DNA of 11,984 bases from an uncultured Spirochaetia bacterium. Its GTDB lineage: Bacteria; Spirochaetota; CALGPD01. Positions 1 through 8,000 of this stretch are shown here, piece by piece. The stretch spans positions 1-11,984 of the forward strand of contig CALGPD010000445.1 of the NCBI GenBank assembly GCA_937960625.1. The letters run 5' to 3'. A model generated the notes under the pieces. The model searched no databases and had not been told where the DNA came from. It worked only from the letters and a program-made list of their open reading frames with translations. The position numbers were made by a program, and so were the translations under genes. Position 1 is the first letter of the stretch, and each line of letters begins with the position of its first letter.

Positions 1-54
1 GAAATGAGAACCGGATATACAGAATATAAATATAAACAATAAAATCTTTTTCAT
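1..54 (-). CDS. Start of a secreted or membrane protein gene, cut by the window edge
   Basis: Only the first 18 codons are present, running off the left edge. They encode a Met-Lys-Lys start followed by an unbroken hydrophobic stretch (ILLFIFIF) and then CISGSHF. This is the n-region and h-region of a signal peptide or N-terminal membrane anchor. The Cys at residue 12 is preceded by Phe-Ile-Phe, which is a poor lipobox, so a lipoprotein is not well supported. The ATG was chosen because it begins the basic/hydrophobic pattern exactly and sits just downstream of a strong promoter-like site (65-94). No Shine-Dalgarno sequence is obvious. The product cannot be named from this fragment. About 520 bp of repeat-bearing sequence separates it from the previous gene on the same strand, so it is probably an independent transcription unit. 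Confidence 0.6.
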   Translation of the reverse strand, partial: MKKILLFIFIFCISGSHF

Positions 55-64
55 GACACTCAGC

Positions 65-94
65 ATTATACTGTGAAGTGAGATTTAAAGTCAA
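65..94 (-). promoter_or_regulatory. Sigma70-type promoter for the left-edge gene
   Basis: Read on the minus strand, TTGACT (94-89) is followed by an 18-bp spacer and a perfect TATAAT (70-65). Only 10 bp separate the -10 box from the ATG at 54, so transcription starting at the usual distance would give a leader of roughly 3-6 nt. The match is 5/6 plus 6/6 with an acceptable spacer, which is strong for unselected sequence. Start-site position is inference. Confidence 0.6.
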
Positions 95-190
95 TGATTT
101 ATTCCTCTTCTATTCTTAGTGAATCAGGATTCATCTATGGGCTGCCTCTCTTATAAAGTAACAGACATTACTAAAACTCTCACGGAAAAC

Positions 191-222
191 AAACCAAATA
201 AGATTGCTTCGCGAACACCCGT
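191..222 (+). repeat. Partial copy of the GAAGCAATC palindromic repeat
   Basis: The segment AAACCAAATAAGATTGCTTC and the following GCGAACACCC resemble the right half of the complete element at 351-388, which reads AAACCAAATGGGATTGCTTC followed by GCTACGCTCG. The reverse complement also resembles 11855-11891, including the shared TTTGGTTT edge. The following 235-285 stretch has further GCTTC and CTTCGT fragments and may be a decayed remainder of the same element. Confidence 0.6.
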
Positions 223-306
223 AATAACTGAACCCGGATGCTTCCTTCGTTTTCACCTGATGAAGTACTTCGTCTGAGGGTACGCCCGTTTATGTTACAA
301 AGCCGC

Positions 307-388
307 GTCATTGCGAGAAACGTAAGTGACGAAGCAATCTCATCCCAGATAAACCAAATGGGATTGCTTCGCTACGCTCGAGGGTGAC
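307..388. repeat. 82-bp palindromic repeat element (REP/MITE-like)
   Basis: The element begins GTCATTGCGAG and ends CTCGAGGGTGAC, so its ends are imperfect inverted repeats (GTCA...CGAG). Its core is a hairpin: GAAGCAATCTCAT (331-343) pairs with ATGGGATTGCTTC (358-370), 12 of 13 positions being Watson-Crick and one a T/G apposition, around a 14-nt loop. Related copies lie at about 191-222, 11780-11815 and 11855-11891. Short dispersed palindromes with a CATTGCGAG...GAAGCAATC consensus are familiar from many bacterial genomes as non-coding repeats. No protein is encoded, so any mobility would depend on an enzyme elsewhere. Whether the hairpin also terminates transcription of the adjacent operon is unknown; it is not followed by a T-run on the minus strand. 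Confidence 0.75.
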
Positions 389-574
389 TAAGCATTATGG
401 GTAAATATGATAATATTTGGAAAAAGATAGCTGCGCATTCCCAAAACAAACTGAGAGATTTCAAAGTAAACTAACATCCTAAAGCAAGCTATTCCTGCTT
501 ACCGTTATTGCATTCTTATTTTTCACATTCTTGAATTCAAAGTAAACCGTAAAAGTAATTTGAAGGATTTATTT

Positions 575-2227
575 TTATATTCTGGATTGTTGCGCTATCT
601 TATCTTTTAACGCGTTTTCTTCAAGCTGGTTAAGCCCTCTTTCCCGAGCGAAACATAAAAGCGCGACCATATCACCTTGTTTGGTTACAGGGAATAATAA
701 AAGCTCGCCTATACTTTGCCGGTCTTCTGCCGAGAACATATCCTGAAGGTTTTTGTTTACAAAAGCGTCTTTGATTATATACAGGTTTTTATTTAATTTG
801 AAAAATCTATCATAAAACTTATCGTATTTGCTGAATTTTAAATTATCAACAGTTTCAGGTGATAATCCCTGACTGCGGATAACAGTGAAAAGCCCTTCTT
901 CGTCTTCTTCAAGCAGAGCAAAATGAGAAATGTTGAAGTCTATATCCAAAACTTCGCTGATATTAGCCCAATAACTTTTTAATGACGGATTACTTAAATC
1001 AGCACCCTGGGATACCTGATTTGCAAGCTCTTTTAGTTCTTCATCAACTGCTTCGGTTGAATACTCAAGATAAGCATCATCCGGTATTTCAACAGTCTGG
1101 TCTTCCGGAGACACATCGCCTTCGGGGATTTCCATATCAGAAGCAACTTCAACTTCCGTTGTTATTGCCATAGTGCTAACGCCTTTATCCCTCTCAAGGC
1201 CTTCAGTTACATCATAAATTTCGTTAATTGAAAGTTCGCCGGTTCTAGCGCTCTCATCTAGTATTTTAGAAGATTCCTCAAGCATATCGAAAACAAAATT
1301 AGAACGCTGCTTGTATTCCGTGATACGCTCTTTTTCTTTTTGATTTTTAATTTTCAATATCATTAATAAAATCAATGAAACCGCAATTACACCGTTGATA
1401 AGGAGCAATAATCTTTGAAGAAAATTAAGCGGAAAATCTTTCGGATTTCCTATAACGAAAACCAATATGCCTGTTTTTACTGTATTATTGCGTAAATTCA
1501 ATACTAATCGTTTACCCCAGATTATATACCCTGAAGTTTTATATTCAACAGGGGTTTCGAAATCCCTTTTTTCAGTATTAATCTTTTCAATTAAGTTTTG
1601 TTTTAATGCGGCAGAAGGGCATGCAAAGAAAACCGCTTTTTTACCGAACATCAAATTCTGTTTCAGCCAATTCCTGTTTGATGGAATCAAATTTTTAAAC
1701 TTTGCGACGTCAACGTAAAAAATAATTCTCCCCTGGGAATTAACGTTTACGGCAAAAATATAATAACCTTTATGTTGGATATGATAAATTCTATTTTCAT
1801 TTGAAACCTTTAGTTTATTCCAGAGCGCCTCTTCAAATAAACGCTGGCCTGTCTCCGTTCTTCCCGAAGAAATTATTATTTCCCTTTCGTTATTTACAAT
1901 TTCAATTTTATTTACAAAATCACTGCCCAGGGAATACGCGTTTATAGTGTTTGATACCCGTCTTAAAGTTTCAGCAGAACCTTCTGTATTTTTAGCGAAA
2001 AAAGCGCCTTTAATTTCTGTTTTTTCTCTTAGAACAATCATGGAAGAATAAACGTGCTTGGAAAATTTATCTGTTAATTTTGTATCTACACCGGATAATT
2101 CGGCCCTAACCTCTTTTGAAAAAGAACTTGAAAAAATAAAACTCCTGTTCCTTGCCATTACAAAGAAGATTACAAAAGTCATGATTGGAATAAATATTGC
2201 AATTATATATGGTAGATACTTTTTCAT
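575..2227 (-). CDS. Inner-membrane sensor-like protein: Cache-like periplasmic region, two TM helices, C-terminal GAF-like domain
   Basis: This 550-aa protein has an N-terminal membrane helix (residues ~5-24), an extracytoplasmic region (~25-270), a second helix (~272-293), and then a basic KIKNQKEKER stop-transfer segment. That topology places residues ~295-550 in the cytoplasm. The outer region contains a stretch (~100-180: KIEIVNNEREIIISSG, then YYIFAVNV, then GRIIFYVDV) resembling the strand pattern of Cache sensor domains. After the second helix come a possible coiled coil (~295-345), an acidic, probably disordered linker (~355-400) and a GAF-like alpha/beta domain (~415-550) with SIGELLLFPV, MVALLCFA and a closing helix. 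There is no histidine kinase, GGDEF, HD-GYP, phosphatase or methyl-accepting segment. It therefore looks like a receptor half that signals through a partner, or an early-terminated gene. The start lies 12 bp after the preceding stop, with AGGA (overlapping that TAG) about 10 nt upstream, so it is probably the last gene of the cluster. Domain names come from pattern reading and are tentative. Confidence 0.8.
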   Translation of the reverse strand: MKKYLPYIIAIFIPIMTFVIFFVMARNRSFIFSSSFSKEVRAELSGVDTKLTDKFSKHVYSSMIVLREKTEIKGAFFAKNTEGSAETLRRVSNTINAYSLGSDFVNKIEIVNNEREIIISSGRTETGQRLFEEALWNKLKVSNENRIYHIQHKGYYIFAVNVNSQGRIIFYVDVAKFKNLIPSNRNWLKQNLMFGKKAVFFACPSAALKQNLIEKINTEKRDFETPVEYKTSGYIIWGKRLVLNLRNNTVKTGILVFVIGNPKDFPLNFLQRLLLLINGVIAVSLILLMILKIKNQKEKERITEYKQRSNFVFDMLEESSKILDESARTGELSINEIYDVTEGLERDKGVSTMAITTEVEVASDMEIPEGDVSPEDQTVEIPDDAYLEYSTEAVDEELKELANQVSQGADLSNPSLKSYWANISEVLDIDFNISHFALLEEDEEGLFTVIRSQGLSPETVDNLKFSKYDKFYDRFFKLNKNLYIIKDAFVNKNLQDMFSAEDRQSIGELLLFPVTKQGDMVALLCFARERGLNQLEENALKDKIAQQSRI

Positions 2228-2239
2228 GATATAACAATC

Positions 2240-5092
2240 CTATTTAATTATAATTTTATTATATATTATGGAATTACGGGTAAACACAACGAATAAACCC
2301 GTTTTTATTCCCTTCTCCATCATTATCTGTTTCATACGCTGAATACTTACCATGCCCGATACGCCGATTGCTATTCTTCTTGAATACATCACGTTACCTA
2401 TATTTCTTACCGAAGAACCAAATCTGCGCATAAAACGTTTATAAATCTCCTGATAATAAGACGTTGTCCTGTTTCCCGGGCCTAATAAATTAAACGCTTC
2501 ACCTATTATATCGGCAGCTTTACGTAATAATACAGGCCTTGAATCAGAATAAATCATTCTTAGCAAACCTTTTGTAGGCATTAATAAACTTTTCCTCAGC
2601 CTGATTAGACTTGCATTGCTGCTGTCGTTAAAGTATGCAATCTCACCGTAATTTCTGCTTGAGCCTAAATAATCTTTTGCTAATTTTGTAAGCCTGTCTC
2701 CCCTGCTTATGTTGTAGGGGACAAAGAATAATACATTGCCTTTTGGGATTGGAACTCTGGGCCCTCCGCGGGTAATATAGATAGTTCCGCCGCCACCGCC
2801 TCTGCGCCCACCGCCGCCGGCTTCAAGTTTAGCAATACGTGATTTTAATAACGCGTTTTCTTTTCTAAGTTTATTAAGTTCTTGTTTAATTTTTTTAATT
2901 TCAGGCGAGTCTTTATCTGAAATTGCCACCTGATTTACATTTTCAGGTTTAAAATCAGTAATGTATTTAACCGGGTCCTGCATTGTAACAGTTGATACAT
3001 TCCCCGCGTTATCTACAGCAGCAGCACTAATTATATTTTGCCCGGGTTTTAATTTTATAACCGCTTCAAAAGTTTTCTTGGCTTTATCAACTTTAGCTTT
3101 TACTTTTTGACCGCTCGTTGCGTTAGTAACTTCGATAATTGTTAAATCATTGTCAGACCATTTCCCTGAAACTTTATACTCTTCTTTTTTCGTTTTATTA
3201 GGCAATCCTGTATTAAAAGAAATCCGTGGCGCGTCTGTTTTATAATTTACGGTTATTGATGTTCTTCCGCGTTTATCAGAATAATCCTGAGCAATTATTG
3301 TAAATTTATTCTCTCCGGGTTTAAGGGTTACCTGATATATAAACTTATAGCTTGCCGGGCCGGTTTTTTCCATACTAAATCCGGCAAAGTCGCCAGGATA
3401 TAAAGTTACATTTCCCTGGCCTAAAATAACTTTTTCCAAATTTTGTTCGTTGATTGTACCTATTATTTTATAAATTCTCTCAGAAGTTGTTACATTGTTA
3501 TTCTCAAATTGTACAACGGGTTTATCCGTATCGTAATTTATTTCAAGTTTTTTAACAACCTGATGCTTCCCGATATCAAAAGCAACTATCTTAATAATAT
3601 TTCTTCCCTTACGTAATCTTAAAATATGAGAAAACCTTCCACCGCCGAGTGTTCCAATTCCAGCCATGCCTGACAATTTAATTTTTGCTTTCTTTTTTAT
3701 TCTTCCCTGTTGTATCCAGATTGTACGCATATTTGCTTCCTGAAAGCGCCCTTCCAATAGAAAAGTGGATTTAGAAACCGCGCGCGGCACCGAACTTAAC
3801 ATTATCTTAGGATTGGTTTTATCAACAATAACATTATACCTGACGCTGTTGGTTCTTCCACGTTTTGATGTCGCGGTTAATTTTATCTCATAAGTTTCTT
3901 CATTAAATTTTTTAGGATTAATAATAAGTTTTCCAAGCAGTCCGTTTGTTATATTTCCCCTGCGATTTGAAAGTACAATTCCTGCGGTTTTCCATGCACC
4001 GCCAATTAAAAGAGATCTATAAGAAAGTGTATAAGAACGTATACCGCTTGAAGCCTGAACAGTTCCGTAAATATAAATCTGATTTTTCTTAACATATCCA
4101 GTTTTGGAAGTAATATTTACCTGAGGGTACTTTTTGTCTATACGCATTATACCCCCGCCAGGGCTTTCAGTTCCAAGCCATAAATAACTTGACTGCATTG
4201 CGATACAGTTAATGGAATTGTCTATTAAACCGTTCTGTTTAGTGAATAATTTATAACTTTGAGTTCCTTTATTAACTCTATATAAACCGTCAAATGTAGC
4301 AACCCAAAGATAAGAGCCGTCCATGATTATATCAAAAATTACGGTAGACAAAGAATGTTTAATAAATTTTTCATCATTGGTATCAAATCTATATACTCCG
4401 GCTATTGTACCAACCCAAATGGAATTTCCTTCGGGTAATATTGAATTAATACGCAATTTAGGCAAAGTCAATCCTTGTTCTTTGCCGTAGCCGGACCAGC
4501 TGCCTGAATATATATCATAACGGTTAAGCCCGGATTCTGAACCAACCCATATATAACGTCCTGATTTTGCAAGGCTGAAAATTGAGTTTGAGTTTAATCC
4601 GTCTATTTCTCCGAATTTTGTAAACTCGTTGGTTTCTTTATCGTATTTGTTTAATCCCCATGTTCTTGTTCCAATCCATATATTTGAACCGTCAACGAGT
4701 ACACATGTTAGGTAATTATCAGTTAAACCTCTTCTCGATTTTTTAAATGTACGCCATGAATTGTTTTTTGTATTATAAAAGGAAAGCCCGTTTGCTGTAG
4801 TAAACCATAAATTATTGCCGTCAACACCAATATCAGTAACGTAATTATCTACCAGCCCTGAGTTGGATTTTGTATAAGATTTAAATGTTCTACCGTTTTT
4901 CCGGAAACGCAGCACACCTTTCGCGGTGGCAAACCAAATTGAATCACGGGTAACAGCAATGGATTTGATAAAACCCGTTGTCACTCCATTTTTGCCTTCT
5001 CTGTAGGTTTTAACGCTTGATAACTCAAAACCCTGTGAATACAACAATGCTGAAAATGCTATTAGTATTAGAAACAATAAACCCCTCTTAAT
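2240..5092 (-). CDS. Exported seven-bladed propeller / Ig-like / coiled-coil / LysM-like protein
   Basis: The protein is about 950 aa. Numbering from the TTG codon at 5077, seven beta-propeller repeats occupy ~35-315. Each carries a W-[FIVL]-[GAT]-[TS]...G motif, with the Trp at 48, 91, 134, 177, 221, 258 and 300 (mostly 43 apart), typical of regulator-type propeller (Reg_prop) repeats. About four Ig-like beta domains follow (~318-705), three with recurring [KR]-x-G-x-N-[IK]-[IF] strands and D-x-G-like turns. Then come a coiled coil (~724-752), a glycine-rich hinge (754-765), a LysM-like segment (~786-835: VPYNISRGDRLTKLA...YLGSSRNYGEIAYFND...LLMP) and ~100 unassigned residues. I place the start at an ATT codon (5092-5090): it has AGGAGG exactly 5 nt upstream and yields Met-Lys-Arg before the hydrophobic core. 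The TTG alternative at 5077, preceded by GAGGGG, gives a signal peptide without basic residues. It begins 1 bp after the barrel-TPR gene, whose final Gly-Gly codons form the ribosome binding site, so coupled translation is likely. Role: probable periplasmic or surface scaffold or ligand-binding protein contacting peptidoglycan; ligand unknown. Confidence 0.85.
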   Translation of the reverse strand: MKRGLLFLILIAFSALLYSQGFELSSVKTYREGKNGVTTGFIKSIAVTRDSIWFATAKGVLRFRKNGRTFKSYTKSNSGLVDNYVTDIGVDGNNLWFTTANGLSFYNTKNNSWRTFKKSRRGLTDNYLTCVLVDGSNIWIGTRTWGLNKYDKETNEFTKFGEIDGLNSNSIFSLAKSGRYIWVGSESGLNRYDIYSGSWSGYGKEQGLTLPKLRINSILPEGNSIWVGTIAGVYRFDTNDEKFIKHSLSTVIFDIIMDGSYLWVATFDGLYRVNKGTQSYKLFTKQNGLIDNSINCIAMQSSYLWLGTESPGGGIMRIDKKYPQVNITSKTGYVKKNQIYIYGTVQASSGIRSYTLSYRSLLIGGAWKTAGIVLSNRRGNITNGLLGKLIINPKKFNEETYEIKLTATSKRGRTNSVRYNVIVDKTNPKIMLSSVPRAVSKSTFLLEGRFQEANMRTIWIQQGRIKKKAKIKLSGMAGIGTLGGGRFSHILRLRKGRNIIKIVAFDIGKHQVVKKLEINYDTDKPVVQFENNNVTTSERIYKIIGTINEQNLEKVILGQGNVTLYPGDFAGFSMEKTGPASYKFIYQVTLKPGENKFTIIAQDYSDKRGRTSITVNYKTDAPRISFNTGLPNKTKKEEYKVSGKWSDNDLTIIEVTNATSGQKVKAKVDKAKKTFEAVIKLKPGQNIISAAAVDNAGNVSTVTMQDPVKYITDFKPENVNQVAISDKDSPEIKKIKQELNKLRKENALLKSRIAKLEAGGGGRRGGGGGTIYITRGGPRVPIPKGNVLFFVPYNISRGDRLTKLAKDYLGSSRNYGEIAYFNDSSNASLIRLRKSLLMPTKGLLRMIYSDSRPVLLRKAADIIGEAFNLLGPGNRTTSYYQEIYKRFMRRFGSSVRNIGNVMYSRRIAIGVSGMVSIQRMKQIMMEKGIKTGLFVVFTRNSIIYNKIIIK

Positions 5093-5093
5093 A

Positions 5094-8000
5094 TTATCCT
5101 CCTAACCTAAACTTAGCACGTTGTATATATTGCCTTGCTTTAGCATTACCAGGATCAACAGCGAGTATCCTTCTCCAAACAGCAATGGCCGCGCGTAATT
5201 TATTCTGCCTGTATAAAGTAATCCCTTGGTAAAATAATGCTTGTAACTGCCCGCGTTTTGCCGCGTTTCTCTTTGCTGTAATTCTATTATAATTTTCAAG
5301 AGCACGGCGGTAAAATTTATTGGTTTGTTTATACGTTGGATTTATTCCCCGAACAACGTTAAAAGCCGCAAGCGCTGCTTTCCAGTTCCTTACGTTATAT
5401 GCCCGCACTCCTCTGGCATAATTTCTAGCCACAGTAATTTTTGCTTCCCTTTCAGCTTGGGCGAGTCGGGCAGCAGCTTCGCGGTCATCTTTATCAAACT
5501 TAACTACAATTTTTAATAATGCGATTGCCTTAGCATAATTTCTTCTACGTAAAAACGTTACTGCGTCAGTTTTAATTCTTCTAATTCTTCTGGATAATGC
5601 TACCATTGCCTGTCGGCGTTTTTCCTGAGCATATTTATCTCTACTGTTTATTGCTAAAAGATATTCGAATTGAGTAATGGCTTCAATGTAATTGCGCTTA
5701 TCCATGTATTCATCGCCTTTTTTGCGGTTTTTAAGCGCGTCTTCCGAACGCTGAAGTTCATCTTTTGCCGTATTAGCCAATTCGCTTTCTTGTTCATAAT
5801 TCAGAATTTTCTTGTATTCTTTAATTGCGACTGCATAATTACCATCATTAAAAGCCCTTTCAGCTTTTTTAAACGATAACCTTACTTCACGGCTAATTTG
5901 CTGTTCAACTCTTGTAAGTTTTAAACGTATTGCATCGCTCTTTGGATTTCGTTTTAAAGCTTCCTGATAACTTTCTTTTGCCTTTTTATATCTTCTTAAA
6001 CGGTAGTATTTATCGCCTTCACGTAAAGCAATATTCCCCGCTTCTTTCTTAAGCTGCCCCGCTCTTCTTATATACTCGCGTATAACATTTGCGTCAAAAT
6101 CAGGTGATTTTGATTGTTCTTTTAAAACCTGTGTCCATTTTTTAATTGCAAGGTCATACTTTCGTTTTCTAAAAGCGCGGGCACCTTCAGAGAAAAATTT
6201 CATAATGCGTCTTCTTTGTTTTTCCCGTTTTATTTGTACTACGCATTTATTCCTTAATTCCAATGCTCTAATGTTACGGGGCTGAACACTTAAAACTCTA
6301 TTTATAGTAGTTAATGCTAATTCAAAATCCCTGTTATCAAAACGAGCCTGAGCAATCTGCATGTTTTCTTTAACCGAACGCCTTGCGGATGCTCTTTCCA
6401 TTAAATCTTTTGCCTGTTTCTTACCTTCATTGGCCGCGCGGTTATTTTTATCTATTAATAATACCCTGTCAAAAAATACAATGGCTCCGGTAAAATTTCT
6501 TCTTCTTAACTGGGTTCTTCCTTTTACCAAAAGCCCGTTAATACGCCCCGTGAACATTCTCAATGCCCGGCGGCGGCCGTTCTGAGCTGTCCGGTTATTC
6601 GGTTGTATTTTTAATACAATATTATAATTTGTTAATGCCGCCTGATATTGTCTGTTCCTTAAAGCATCGTTAGCAATAGCGAGATGTCTTTGGGCCGCGC
6701 CTTTTCTTTCCTGTTGGGTAGCGCGTTTTAGAGCAAGGGCTTTAATTGCGAGTTCATGTTCTTTATCTATCGAAATTACCATATCAAATTTTATTATTGC
6801 TTCATCAAAATCTTTCTGGTCACGTAAAGCAACGCCCTCATTTAATAAAGCTCTTAGTTTAGCATTAAGCTGGCGCTGCGTTTCAAGAAGTTTTGACCTT
6901 GCTTTATAATTCGTTCTGTCAGATACCCAGGATTTTAAAAACGCGTCAATTGCATCCCTATATCTTTTGTTCTGCAATGCAACCATACCTACCCTGTATA
7001 ATTCTTCGCTGCGGCGCTTTCTTATTCTTGCGTTTGTATTTTGTTTGTATTTTTGTTCTGCCTTTGAAATAATAACATTGGCTTTTAATTTCAATTCTTC
7101 ATCATTTGATCTGGCTACAAATTTCCTTAATATGGATATAGATTCAATATATTTGGCTTCGTAATAATAAGACTCACCTCTTTGAAATAATTTCTCATTT
7201 TCATTTTTTGCATTGACAATAATTCTATTTGAGCCACCGGCATTAATTGGTGTTCCTTGGTTCCCTGTTGGAGATATAATAACGCCTCTTCTTATAACAG
7301 GAGGGGCAATGCCTTCTCTAATTGCCGCAACAGTTGCACCCCCGGCAATTCGTTTTAAGAGATTACTCGCCGGAGTATATTCAGGGTCAATTGATAAACA
7401 ATGTTTTAGCGCTCTTTGCGCTTTTACAAGTTTTCCGTTAATATAAAAGCTTTCACCAATTTTATAAAACTTTGTTGCTTCGCGGTTTACCTCACTTCTA
7501 ACTTTAGCTAACCACGCATTCGCGTTTTTATGCGCGGGATAAATATCTATTACTTTAACAAAATTACGTATAGAAGACGCAAACTTTCTTCTGTGATAAT
7601 CTTCTATTCCTTTTTTCATATATCTGTTTATTCTGTCTTTATCTTTTTTAGACATCCAGTCTTTATTCGTTGACCGTCTCTGAGCAATACGCAAATATTC
7701 CTGAGTAAGCTGATTTAAATCTTTATTCTCCACATCATCTCTTTGGATATCCTGTAAAATCTCCATGGCGCGGCCATACTGCCCTTTACGCATTGCTTTC
7801 TGCGCTTTTAAAAAATCCTTAACTTGTTTATTAACTTTTTTTGAAGGCGGACGTATTAAAAATTTCACACCAAAGCTTAATGTAATTCCTGAACTAGTTT
7901 TAGTGCCGTCGGTAAATTTATTATCTCCGTTCATTTCTTGATAAGCAACACCAAAGTAAAAAAGTAATTCTTCAAAAGGCCTTAAGTCTATACCCCCGGC

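Larger units (their letters stand above)
55..574. other. Gene-free region with palindromic repeats
   Basis: This stretch lies between the stop of the membrane sensor gene (575) and the next start (54). No plausible reading frame was found on either strand. It contains the promoter at 65-94, a partial repeat copy at about 191-222, a short near-palindrome at 259-274 (GATGAAGTACTTCGTC), a full 82-bp palindromic repeat at 307-388, and a 12-bp direct repeat (TTCAAAGTAAAC) at 460-471 and 536-547. No convincing hairpin plus T-run terminator for the upstream operon was found. A weak 5-bp stem (AAGCA/TGCTT) sits near 482-500. Confidence 0.7.

Noticed and set aside
307..388. CRISPR repeat or tRNA-like structure
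   Set aside because: There is no regular spacer array, the copies are diverged and inverted relative to each other, and no cloverleaf or TTCGA-type arm is present. A dispersed palindromic repeat explains it better.
307..388. Intrinsic terminator of the three-gene cluster
   Set aside because: The hairpin is strong, but no T-run follows it on the minus strand and it lies about 190 bp after the last stop codon. A terminator role is not excluded but not supported.
2243..2290. Internal TATAAT-like promoters just before the sensor gene
   Set aside because: The stretch is almost pure A/T at the end of the propeller gene, where such matches are expected by chance, and no matching -35 box stands out.
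5102..5305. 67-codon frame on the minus strand inside the end of the TPR gene
   Set aside because: It overlaps the TPR gene in another frame, and the TPR repeat pattern there is unbroken, so the alternative frame is a by-product.
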